From NCBI GenBank assembly GCA_014874305.1, contig JACWAO010000055.1:1-5202 (forward strand): 5,202 bases of DNA, in the 5' to 3' direction. Position 1 is the first letter of the stretch. Each line of letters opens with the position of its first letter. The position numbers and the translations under genes are program-made. The notes below the pieces were generated by a model, which was not told the origin of the DNA, did not search any database, and saw nothing but the letters and a program-made list of their open reading frames with translations. Of this stretch, positions 1-5,202 are shown in pieces. Source of the stretch: Candidatus Colwelliibacteriota bacterium (GTDB lineage Bacteria > Patescibacteriota > Minisyncoccia > UBA6257 > Colwellbacteraceae).

Positions 1-2453
1 ATCTTTCTTCTTCGACGTCGACCGGCAGTTTTCTTGAACTTAGAATGAACTCAACCTCGACCGATCCGACCTGTATTTACTTAGGTACCAGCACGGTATA
101 TATGGTGCAGGGGGCGACGAGTACCACGAATGCCGCGCAATGCAATTTAAGCGACGCCTCTTCCTTAACCACCTCGCAGGTTTTGGTTAATAATCTTACG
201 TTTACGAAAATTACCGTGGCCGGAGGGCACGCGAGCGTATCCATATCAGCGCAGATTACCTATAACTCCTCGAATCCCACTTTTGCCATATCAAAAACCC
301 TGCAGTCCGCCATAGGCCGAGTTTCCGCGGCTACCTTTGATGACAATCTCCTGCCTAACGCGGATAATACGTTTGATGTCGGACAGATTTCTCCCGACTT
401 GAGGTGGAGGAACGGAAATTTTGCGGGAACGGTGACGGTTGGGACCGGATCGAGCGGAGGAGACCTGGGGATAGGGACGGAGTCGCCCTCGGGAGTGCTG
501 GATATCTATACCTCTTCAACTCATGCTTTAGTTGTTACTGCGGCGGGGAATGTTGGAATTGGTACGGCAAGCCCTGGAGCAATGTTGGACGTTGCTGGAG
601 TGATAAATGGGAGGGATTTTACCATACCTAACACACAAGGAACGGCGCAATGGGTTGATATCGGTACGTTTACCGCGGCACAAGATGGGCAGACGATTAG
701 GATTGTTGCTTACATACACAATGGTTACAACGCAGAAAATAGTCAGGATAGTACGTATTATATAAACTTCAAAACATCTAATAGTAGTAGTGTAGACGCA
801 AATGGATTTGCCGGTAATGGAAGTTGGTATGCAATTGGATTTAATACGCAAATACCATCAGGGTATATAAAGTGGGTAGGTAACGCAGCGGGAGGGAGTG
901 CCACCTCTTACAGCCTATATATGTATCTCCCACCATATACTTATAACAGTAGTTATTCTGTAAATGTTAACCAAACTGCAAGTTGGGCGAACGTCGGCGC
1001 TCTTGGACAGACCGATCCTGGTGTGGCGAGCGCCACTGTTATGATTCCCACTCCGGAGTTTGCTATCCCGTATGGCCCCGTGGCTATAGGATTAGGGGCT
1101 ACCACTCCTAATAGTATGTTGCAAGTTAACGGACCGTTGTATAATCCTGGAACTTTCGCCAATTCGTCTTATGGACAAGTCCACGTTGAGCAATCGGATT
1201 CTACCTCTGGAGATATAAGTAAAATAACTTTCGGTGCTGGATATGCTAACGGCGGATCCCCCGAGGCGGCTATCGGCGTTATGTTTGATGGAAGCGGGAG
1301 TCATATGTATTTCGGAACGTCCAACAATTACGGATCCGGAGTTACTAATACCGCATTGGTTATTACTCCCAATGGAGACGTTGGTATAGGTACGACTACG
1401 CCGTCAAACGCCTTGGATGTCGAAAGCGGTGGCGGAATATTGGTTGGAGATAGCGGGGGAATTGGCGCAAACAGCGAGATCGGTATTGGCATACAGTCTA
1501 CCGCGCCGAGCGGATGGGCAAGGGGGTTCGGTATTTTAAGCGCATCCAGCACGACCCAGGTTATATACGGCGCGTATGGCAGTGGCAACTCGTTAACTTA
1601 CGCGTATATCGGACCAAGCTATTCGGGTTCGTGGTTAAATATCAATTCTTCCGGGCAGACGACATTGCGGTCGACAGGCGTGTATGGAAGCACTCTCAGT
1701 ATGGTAAACGAAGGTGGGCAGTTAGCCATTATTCCGGGATACAGCGATAGCTGGTCGTATTACGAATTTGGCAATCAGGCCTGGAACGGGAATACGAACG
1801 GGTTAAACATAACTGGATATTCCGCAACTCAAGCGGCTTCAATCGATCTTTATGCCGCTCATGTGGGGATAAACAAGCTGAGCGCCGCTGTAACTAATAC
1901 TTTAGGGGTCAATGGAACAATAGGCGCGTCCGGTTCGATAACCGCTAACACGACTCCTGACTTATCGGAAACGATGCCCGCGGCCCCGGACGTGAAGGTT
2001 GGGGATATAGTTACGCCCTCAAGATCGAGGAATGATTATATGATAAAGTCGAATATGTCATATGATAGCTCGATGATCGGCGTTGTCTCGGATGGCAGTT
2101 CCTCTTTTATGATTAATTCCTACGGCGGAGATGAGGGGGCTAAGCTAACTGGCAAACCGATAGTGTTGACTGGCAGAGTGCCGGTTAATGTTTCGATAAT
2201 GAATGGTCCAATAATTCCCGGAGACAGGTTAACCTCGTCTCCGATTCCTGGAGTCGCTATGAAGGCTACGCGGGAAGGAAATACGGTTGCCGTCGCGTTG
2301 GCTAGTTTTAACGGATCGGACGCGACGAGTTCCTATGCTTTAATTAACGGCATATGGACCAAGCGCGATGTCCCATGCTCTTCTGGCGAAAGGGATTGTT
2401 ACAATGCCGGAACAGTTTTCTCCTTTATCAATGTTTCTTGGTATAAGCCTTAA
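1..2453 (+). CDS. Large surface/fibre protein with pilin-like N-terminal region, partial at 5' end
   Basis: The frame is open from base 3 to a TAA at 2451-2453. The ATG at 45 is probably internal, because codons 3-44 continue the same Ser/Thr-rich composition and no ribosome site precedes it. Residue numbers below count from that ATG. Residues about 40-100 (VLVNNLTFTKI, then SKTLQSAIGRVSAATFDDN) resemble the C-terminal part of type IV prepilin-like proteins of CPR bacteria, so a prepilin signal and hydrophobic helix are expected upstream of the window. Next come a DVG...LRWRNGNFAGTV segment (about 111-131), GIGT-type fibre repeats, a separate globular-looking insert (about 190-335), and a C-terminal domain (about 637-802, starting TPDLSETMP and containing LTGRVPVNVS and GPIIPGDRLTSSP) common at the ends of such proteins. 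It is rich in S, T, N and G. Its four cysteines lie in two pairs, C10/C33 and C778/C785, compatible with disulfides outside the cell. Likely role: adhesion or attachment appendage; inferred, not shown. Confidence 0.8.
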   Translation, partial: LSSSTSTGSFLELRMNSTSTDPTCIYLGTSTVYMVQGATSTTNAAQCNLSDASSLTTSQVLVNNLTFTKITVAGGHASVSISAQITYNSSNPTFAISKTLQSAIGRVSAATFDDNLLPNADNTFDVGQISPDLRWRNGNFAGTVTVGTGSSGGDLGIGTESPSGVLDIYTSSTHALVVTAAGNVGIGTASPGAMLDVAGVINGRDFTIPNTQGTAQWVDIGTFTAAQDGQTIRIVAYIHNGYNAENSQDSTYYINFKTSNSSSVDANGFAGNGSWYAIGFNTQIPSGYIKWVGNAAGGSATSYSLYMYLPPYTYNSSYSVNVNQTASWANVGALGQTDPGVASATVMIPTPEFAIPYGPVAIGLGATTPNSMLQVNGPLYNPGTFANSSYGQVHVEQSDSTSGDISKITFGAGYANGGSPEAAIGVMFDGSGSHMYFGTSNNYGSGVTNTALVITPNGDVGIGTTTPSNALDVESGGGILVGDSGGIGANSEIGIGIQSTAPSGWARGFGILSASSTTQVIYGAYGSGNSLTYAYIGPSYSGSWLNINSSGQTTLRSTGVYGSTLSMVNEGGQLAIIPGYSDSWSYYEFGNQAWNGNTNGLNITGYSATQAASIDLYAAHVGINKLSAAVTNTLGVNGTIGASGSITANTTPDLSETMPAAPDVKVGDIVTPSRSRNDYMIKSNMSYDSSMIGVVSDGSSSFMINSYGGDEGAKLTGKPIVLTGRVPVNVSIMNGPIIPGDRLTSSPIPGVAMKATREGNTVAVALASFNGSDATSSYALINGIWTKRDVPCSSGERDCYNAGTVFSFINVSWYKP
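465..1916 (+). repeat. Five scattered GIGT-x-x-P-LDV fibre motifs within the surface protein
   Basis: Five related protein motifs recur in the first gene: LGIGTESPSGVLDIY (465-509), VGIGTASPGAMLDVAG (552-599), AIGLGATTPNSMLQVNG (1083-1133), VGIGTTTPSNALDVESGG (1380-1433) and a degenerate copy, VGINKLSAAVTNTLGVNG (1863-1916). The pattern, a glycine-rich turn, a proline, then a hydrophobic strand ending in DV or VNG, is typical of phage tail-fibre-like and bacterial surface fibres. It probably joins shaft and globular modules. Spacing is irregular and DNA identity between copies is low, so these are old protein-level repeats rather than recent duplications. Confidence 0.75.
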
Positions 2454-2516
2454 TATGCTGAAGTTAAAGCGTAAACTTGCTCTATGCCCTGCTGGGGGTT
2501 ATGCTTGTAGCCAATA

Positions 2517-3050
2517 ATGATTATAGTTTTTACCGGTAACGGGAAGGGGAAGACGACCGCGGCTTTGGGGCAGGCGATGCGCGCGATAGGGGACGGCAAG
2601 CGCGCGGTGATGTATCAGTTCATCAAAGGGCCGTGGATTTCCGGCGAGGATAAGATAGCGCCAGCGTTCGGGGACTGGTTTAAGATAATAAAGGGGGGAA
2701 AGGGGTTCGTCGGCGGTTCGGGGGACACCTTGCCGTTAGAGGAACACCAGGAGGCGGCGGAAGAAACATGGAAGGGGGTGATGGATTCCGCGAGATCCCT
2801 GCGGTATTATCTGATAGTCGCCGACGAGTTCAATTCGGCGCTGAAGCTGGGATTGATTTCAAAGGAACAAGTGTTAAAAGATTTAGCCGAAGTTAAGGAG
2901 CTTCAGAAGTCAAAAAAATTTCATCTCGTATTAACCGGACGGGACGCGGACACCGATGTTATAAACGCCGCGGATTTAGTTACGGAGATGAGGGATATAA
3001 AACATCCCGTTAAGGAAGACAAATCCGCCGAGATTAGTACGGAGTTTTAG
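2517..3050 (+). CDS. cobO: CobO/BtuR-type cob(I)alamin adenosyltransferase-like P-loop protein
   Basis: This 177-residue protein matches the P-loop ATP:corrinoid adenosyltransferase family, which moves the adenosyl group of ATP to reduced cobalt of cobalamin or cobinamide in the cytoplasm. The Walker A motif GNGKGKTT is at residues 7-14. VADEFNSALKLGL (101-113) fits the family's DE-containing Walker B region, and LVLTGRDAD (137-145) followed by ADLVTEMRDIKHP (152-164) is the family signature. It starts almost at the P-loop, so it lacks the roughly 25-residue N-terminal arm of enterobacterial BtuR; short versions are common. The end (SAEISTEF) departs from the usual GIE-type ending. The ATG at 2517 is well fixed: an in-frame TAG lies at 2508-2510 and no other start fits. 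No clear Shine-Dalgarno is visible. No other B12 gene is in the window, so salvage or a different P-loop role is possible. Confidence 0.85.
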   Translation: MIIVFTGNGKGKTTAALGQAMRAIGDGKRAVMYQFIKGPWISGEDKIAPAFGDWFKIIKGGKGFVGGSGDTLPLEEHQEAAEETWKGVMDSARSLRYYLIVADEFNSALKLGLISKEQVLKDLAEVKELQKSKKFHLVLTGRDADTDVINAADLVTEMRDIKHPVKEDKSAEISTEF

Positions 3051-3107
3051 TAATTTTTTTGGCGCGGGTCGGTATTATAACCACTCTCGGCTCGGAAATT
3101 TCTACGT

Positions 3108-3136
3108 TTTACGTTTGAACGCGCTTATTATACAAT
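3108..3136 (+). promoter_or_regulatory. Candidate sigma70-type promoter for hicBA giving a near-leaderless mRNA
   Basis: TTTACG (3108-3113) and TACAAT (3131-3136) are spaced by 17 bases and match four and five of six consensus positions. Transcription would start near 3143, only about three bases before the hicB ATG at 3146. It lies in the 95-base gap after the adenosyltransferase gene. That gap also holds a run of seven T (3054-3060) with no convincing stem before it, so I do not call a terminator. Confidence 0.4.
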
Positions 3137-3144
3137 AAAATTGT
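3132..3144 (+). promoter_or_regulatory. 13-bp inverted repeat over the hicBA -10 box and start site, possible operator
   Basis: ACAAT-AAA-ATTGT is a perfect inverted repeat with five-base arms and a three-base centre. It covers most of the candidate -10 box and ends two bases before the hicB ATG. HicBA cassettes are often autoregulated, so an operator here is plausible. However, this HicB shows no obvious DNA-binding domain, and AT-rich short palindromes arise easily by chance. Confidence 0.25.
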
Positions 3145-3145
3145 C

Positions 3146-3424
3146 ATGAAAGTAGTTACTCAATTGCCAGTTTCCATATTTAAAGAAGGAAAGCAATTTG
3201 TTGCTTATACTCCTGCTTTGGATTTATCTACCTCCGGTAAGAGTTATGACGAGGTAAAAAACCGCTTTCAGGAAATCGTTGGTATTTTCTTTGAAGAACT
3301 TGTAAAAAAAGGAACGCTCGAGGAGGTACTTACCAGTTTGGGGTGGCAAAAGGTTAAGAAACAATGGGAGCCGCCTCTTGTGGTATCTCAGGGACTGGAG
3401 AAGGTTTCTCTGCCGATTTGTTAG
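3146..3424 (+). CDS. hicB: HicB-family antitoxin
   Basis: This 92-residue protein has the single HicB domain (partial RNase H fold) at about residues 8-68. The pattern is VSIFKEGKQFVAYTPALDLS followed by TSGKSYDEVKNRFQEIVGIF, then a GTLEEVLTSLGW helix and turn. In the family this domain binds HicA and masks its active site. The tail after residue 70 (including WEPPLVV) is short and has no recognisable helix-turn-helix or ribbon-helix-helix, unlike HicB proteins that carry a C-terminal repressor domain. The ATG at 3146 is the only good start: an in-frame TGA lies at 3116-3118. There is no Shine-Dalgarno, in keeping with the near-leaderless promoter candidate just upstream. The hicA gene begins six bases after the stop, so the two are surely co-transcribed with antitoxin first. 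Confidence 0.85.
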   Translation: MKVVTQLPVSIFKEGKQFVAYTPALDLSTSGKSYDEVKNRFQEIVGIFFEELVKKGTLEEVLTSLGWQKVKKQWEPPLVVSQGLEKVSLPIC

Positions 3425-3430
3425 TCCAGT

Positions 3431-3661
3431 ATGCCGCTACTCCAACCAGTATCGTGGAAGAAGTTTGAGAAATTCGTTCTTTTTGTCGGGTGTCGATACG
3501 AGCGGAAGAAGGGTGACCATCGCATATATAGCCGCAATGACTTAAAGCGGCCGGTTGTTTTTCCGGAAGATAGAGAAATACCGATCTTCGTTATCAGGAA
3601 CAATCTAAGGGTTTTAGGAATCAGCACTGAGGAGTACCTCCGTATTTTGAACCAGTTTTAA
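3431..3661 (+). CDS. hicA: HicA-family mRNA interferase toxin (YcfA-like)
   Basis: This 76-residue protein has the length and pattern of HicA, a small double-stranded-RNA-binding-fold ribonuclease that cuts mRNA and stops growth unless held by HicB. The N-terminal helix VSWKKFEKFVLFVGCRYER is followed by KKGDHRIYSR, where H30 is the expected catalytic histidine; the usual GSH is GDH here. The C-terminal part (VVFPEDREIPIFVIRNNLRV, then LGISTEEYLRIL) matches the family's final strand and helix. It follows hicB by six bases. No Shine-Dalgarno is close to the ATG (the nearest GGAG is about 30 bases upstream), so translation probably depends on coupling to hicB. All expected parts are present, so it looks intact. 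Confidence 0.85.
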   Translation: MPLLQPVSWKKFEKFVLFVGCRYERKKGDHRIYSRNDLKRPVVFPEDREIPIFVIRNNLRVLGISTEEYLRILNQF

Positions 3662-3718
3662 GTGGCGGATTGACGAAGGTTAGGCTCATCCAAAACGATA
3701 TTACGGCACTATAAGTTT

Positions 3719-3940
3719 ATGGTAAATAACAACATAAAAACCAAACCGCTTCCCGTAAAACCATTTCAGGAAACTCTTGGCGGGGGATACTGCGGCCCAG
3801 CCAGTTTGAAGATGGTGCTTGACTACTATGGAGTTAAAAAGAGTGAAAAAGAACCTGCCAAGCTTTGCGGCAGGAACGCCAGATTAGGTATAAACGCCGC
3901 GGCTGTTAAAAAGCGGCTAACTATTGCGGTTTCAGCGTGA
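3719..3940 (+). CDS. C39-like papain-fold cysteine peptidase, N-terminal part (frame broken)
   Basis: This 73-residue frame carries the front half of a C39-like peptidase domain. LPVKPFQETLGGGYCGPASL (residues 11-30) gives the oxyanion Q17 and nucleophile C25, followed by the helix KMVLDYYGVKKSEKE and the segment LCGRNARLGINAAAVKK. Family resemblance ends at the A-run 3908-3912; the last eight residues (RLTIAVSA) are out of frame. Joining to the next frame by a -1 shift at that run gives about 176 residues with a full Cys-His-Asp set. The ATG at 3719 has an in-frame TGA at 3671-3673 upstream and no other usual start. No Shine-Dalgarno is seen. Proteins of this group cleave peptides or isopeptides, or act as inactive relatives; the substrate here is unknown. 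It may be a pseudogene fragment, a frameshifted gene, or one chain of a split protein. Confidence 0.7.
   Translation: MVNNNIKTKPLPVKPFQETLGGGYCGPASLKMVLDYYGVKKSEKEPAKLCGRNARLGINAAAVKKRLTIAVSA
3907..3913 (+). other. T-AAA-AAG A-run where the C39-like gene changes frame (-1)
   Basis: In the first frame the bases read GTT AAA AAG CGG. Re-reading one base back after the second Lys codon gives AAA GCG GCT AAC TAT TGC GGT, restoring the family-like sequence VKKAANYCGFSVKVKNN. The site T-AAA-AAG resembles the bacterial slippery heptamer A-AAA-AAG but has a mismatch at its first base. One extra A would also repair the gene. The A-run lies at the 3' side of a 12-base loop closed by GCCGC (3896-3900) and GCGGC (3913-3917). 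I see no strong downstream stimulatory stem. Confidence 0.5.
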
Positions 3941-4248
3941 AGGTAAAAAATAACGCGAGCCTTAGCGATATAAAGGAATGGCTTAATAAGGGAGTTCCCG
4001 TTATCGTGGACTGGTTTACCAGAGGAAGGTCTGATTATGGAGACTCGGAGGTGGCCGACGGACATTATTCTGTTGTTGTCGGCCTTGATAAAAACAATAT
4101 CTATCTCCAGGATCCGGAGATAGGCGGACTGCGGAAGATAAAGCGCGATGATTTTATGCGGGTCTGGTTCGATTTCAAAGGGGATCGCATCACTACATGG
4201 AAAGATATGATAATAAGACAGTATATCGCGATCTATAGGAAACTATGA
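3937..4248 (+). CDS. C39-like papain-fold cysteine peptidase, C-terminal part (frame broken)
   Basis: This frame carries the back half of the same C39-like domain: SLSDIKEWLNKGVPVIVDWF, then ADGHYSVVVGLDKNNIYLQD. H43 (GHYSVVVG) and D59 (LQDPEIGG) are the expected catalytic His and Asp. DDFMRVWFDF and the final helix complete the fold. The family-like reading extends upstream of the GTG at 3937 to codon 3910-3912 (KAANYCGFS), so the natural start of this segment is the frame change rather than the GTG. Still, GTG overlaps the first half's TGA as GTGA, so separate translation by coupling is possible. There is no Shine-Dalgarno before the GTG. It ends with a TGA overlapping the ATG of the CYTH gene. 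If the two halves are read together, His and Asp fall at about residues 116 and 132. Confidence 0.7.
   Translation: MKVKNNASLSDIKEWLNKGVPVIVDWFTRGRSDYGDSEVADGHYSVVVGLDKNNIYLQDPEIGGLRKIKRDDFMRVWFDFKGDRITTWKDMIIRQYIAIYRKL
4237..4240 (+). promoter_or_regulatory. Short Shine-Dalgarno (AGGA) for the CYTH gene
   Basis: AGGA is followed by AACT and then the ATG at 4245. It is the only start in the window with a fairly clear ribosome-binding sequence close by. It lies inside the end of the previous gene and supports the ATG at 4245 together with the four-base ATGA overlap. Confidence 0.4.
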
Positions 4249-4817
4249 AACCATCAATTGAATTAGAGTATAGAGCTTGCATATCGGAAAAAGATTTTCT
4301 GCGTTTAAAAGATTTCTTGGCGGAAAATGGAACGACTTTAGGAAATGATAATAAAGACACTTACTTTTTTATCTGGGAGGATAAGGTGATTAAAGTGGTC
4401 TCTAACCCAACTACAAAGAAAGCCAAGATGTCCTTGAAGCCCGGCAGGATTGGCAAACAAAGCCATTTTGATGAGGCGGAAATAACTTTGGCAACCGACC
4501 AAGTAGATCGTGCTGTCCAATTTTGCAGGAACCTTAAGCCGGATGATACGCAGTTCGTGTACCAGTTTAGAACGAACTATAGCTATAAAGGAGTGGAGAT
4601 TGCGCTGAAATATACTCAATCCTGGGGATTCCACGCGGAGCTGGAAATGATGCTGGAGAGAATAGAAGAAAAGGACGAAGCGGATAAAAAGATTAAAGAC
4701 GTTGCGGATGAGCTTGGTCTTCGGATAATGTCTGACGACGAACTAGCTTCTTATACCGCTAAAATAGACTCGGGCCAAAAATTTGGAGCGTATTCCAAGG
4801 AGAATTTTCCTTATTGA
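4245..4817 (+). CDS. CYTH-domain protein (triphosphate tunnel / class IV adenylate cyclase-like)
   Basis: This 190-residue protein fits the CYTH superfamily, beta-barrel enzymes that bind triphosphate compounds with metal ions (class IV adenylate cyclases, thiamine triphosphatases, inorganic triphosphatases). The start SIELEYRACI gives E6, E8 and R10 in the place of the ExExK signature. Later strands carry basic and acidic residues: KKAKMSLKPGRIGK (58-71), EAEITLA (77-83), YKGVEIALKYTQSWGFHAEL (114-133) with E132 and E134, then the helix ADELGLRIMSDDELASY (154-170) with the SY pair typical near the end of the domain. The substrate cannot be told from sequence; R10 in place of Lys may mean altered activity. 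The ATG overlaps the stop of the C39-like gene by four bases (ATGA), so the two are translationally coupled, and a short AGGA precedes it. Confidence 0.75.
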   Translation: MKPSIELEYRACISEKDFLRLKDFLAENGTTLGNDNKDTYFFIWEDKVIKVVSNPTTKKAKMSLKPGRIGKQSHFDEAEITLATDQVDRAVQFCRNLKPDDTQFVYQFRTNYSYKGVEIALKYTQSWGFHAELEMMLERIEEKDEADKKIKDVADELGLRIMSDDELASYTAKIDSGQKFGAYSKENFPY

Positions 4818-4841
4818 TATTTTGGTTTCATTATCTAATAA

Positions 4842-5202
4842 ATGATTTATAGAAAAATAAAATTCGGCAGTAAATACCAGGCGAATATCTACATCGACAA
4901 CAACGGAACGCTGGAAGGGGAGGAGCGCTATATCCGTAATTTAGTTAAAGAGAAGCCGCTGGTTGATTTATGGACCGGTAAGTATAGAACGTGGTTGATT
5001 AAACACTTACGCGGGCATATGTACGGATCTAACCCTATAGAAACCGGAAATTTTGATACAGAGAAAACCCTGAAAATTATAGAGTCGACCCTAAAAAAAT
5101 GCGTAAATGTTTTGCCGCCGCCTAAACCAATAAACGTCTTCGTATTCAGGAGTTTCAATCGGTTTATACTCGAAAAACTATACGGATCTTCTCGCTTTGC
5201 CC
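4842..5202 (+). CDS. Unknown protein, possibly a small zinc-peptidase-like protein, partial at 3' end
   Basis: An open frame runs from ATG 4842 to the right edge (120 full codons). It starts MIYRKIKFGSKYQANIYIDN and continues to FRSFNRFILEKLYGSSRFA. The start is firm because TAA at 4839-4841 lies in frame directly before the ATG. It begins 24 bases after the CYTH stop on the same strand, so it probably belongs to the same transcript. There is no Shine-Dalgarno. The segment TLKIIESTLKKCVNVLPPP followed by KPINVFVF looks like the region ahead of the catalytic site in small DUF2268-like predicted zinc proteases of CPR bacteria, but any HExxH motif would lie beyond the window, so this is a weak guess. 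That it is coding is supported by its uninterrupted length, sensible composition and position. Confidence 0.6.
   Translation, partial: MIYRKIKFGSKYQANIYIDNNGTLEGEERYIRNLVKEKPLVDLWTGKYRTWLIKHLRGHMYGSNPIETGNFDTEKTLKIIESTLKKCVNVLPPPKPINVFVFRSFNRFILEKLYGSSRFA

Noticed and set aside
528..1588. Several minus-strand open frames opposite the surface-protein gene
   Set aside because: They are shadows of the long plus-strand frame with no recognisable domains; the plus-strand protein has clear repeats and family patterns.
2477..2539. Short hydrophobic frame from TTG 2477 (LLYALLGVMLVANN) as a small membrane peptide
   Set aside because: It overlaps the cobO start, has a weak start codon and no ribosome site, and looks like chance.
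3054..3060. Run of seven T after the cobO stop as an intrinsic terminator
   Set aside because: No GC-rich stem lies directly before it; the only complementary pair found (GCCGAG 3027-3032 with CTCGGC 3086-3091) spans the T-run with a loop of over 50 bases.
3670..3715. Promoter for the C39-like gene (TTGACG at 3670-3675, TATAAG at 3710-3715)
   Set aside because: The good -35 has only AACGAT at a proper spacing, and the good -10 lacks a -35 and would start transcription after the ATG at 3719.
3938..3940. TGA of the first C39-like half as a recoded sense codon
   Set aside because: Reading through in the same frame meets TAA after one more codon, and TGA ends other intact genes here (4246, 4815).
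4338..5158. Minus-strand open frames opposite the CYTH gene and the last gene
   Set aside because: No domain or ribosome site is apparent, and the plus-strand frames have family signal or tight operon spacing.

Overview
The window looks like a piece of a Candidate Phyla Radiation (Patescibacteria, Parcubacteria-like) genome. This rests on recalled family resemblance, not on a search. The clues are a long surface protein with pilin-like beginnings and GIGT-type fibre repeats, a P-loop CobO-like protein with no other corrinoid genes nearby, a HicB antitoxin without a DNA-binding tail, a small C39-like papain-fold protein next to a CYTH protein, tight packing on one strand, and almost no Shine-Dalgarno sequences. 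TGA is a normal stop here (positions 3938, 4246, 4815), so this is not a lineage that reads TGA as glycine.

Layout, all on the plus strand. 1-2453: the 3' part of a large secreted or pilin-anchored surface protein whose reading frame is open through the left edge. 2517-3050: a CobO/BtuR-type ATP:corrinoid adenosyltransferase-like P-loop protein. 3051-3145: the only sizeable gap upstream of the toxin-antitoxin genes; it holds a T-run and a candidate promoter that would give a nearly leaderless mRNA, overlapped by a 13-bp inverted repeat. 3146-3661: a hicB-hicA toxin-antitoxin pair. 3719-4248: a C39-like cysteine peptidase-fold gene split into two frames at an A-run, with the Cys in the first half and the His/Asp in the second. 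4245-4817: a CYTH-domain protein whose ATG overlaps the stop of the previous gene. 4842-5202: the 5' part of an unknown protein, open through the right edge, possibly a small zinc-peptidase-like protein.

The genes do not form one obvious pathway. The surface protein and the adenosyltransferase may be co-transcribed; hicBA looks like an independent cassette; the C39-like gene, the CYTH gene and the last gene form a compact run that probably shares a transcript. The most notable item is the split C39-like gene. It could be a decayed gene, a sequence error, a programmed -1 frameshift, or a two-chain protein made by GTGA start-stop coupling.
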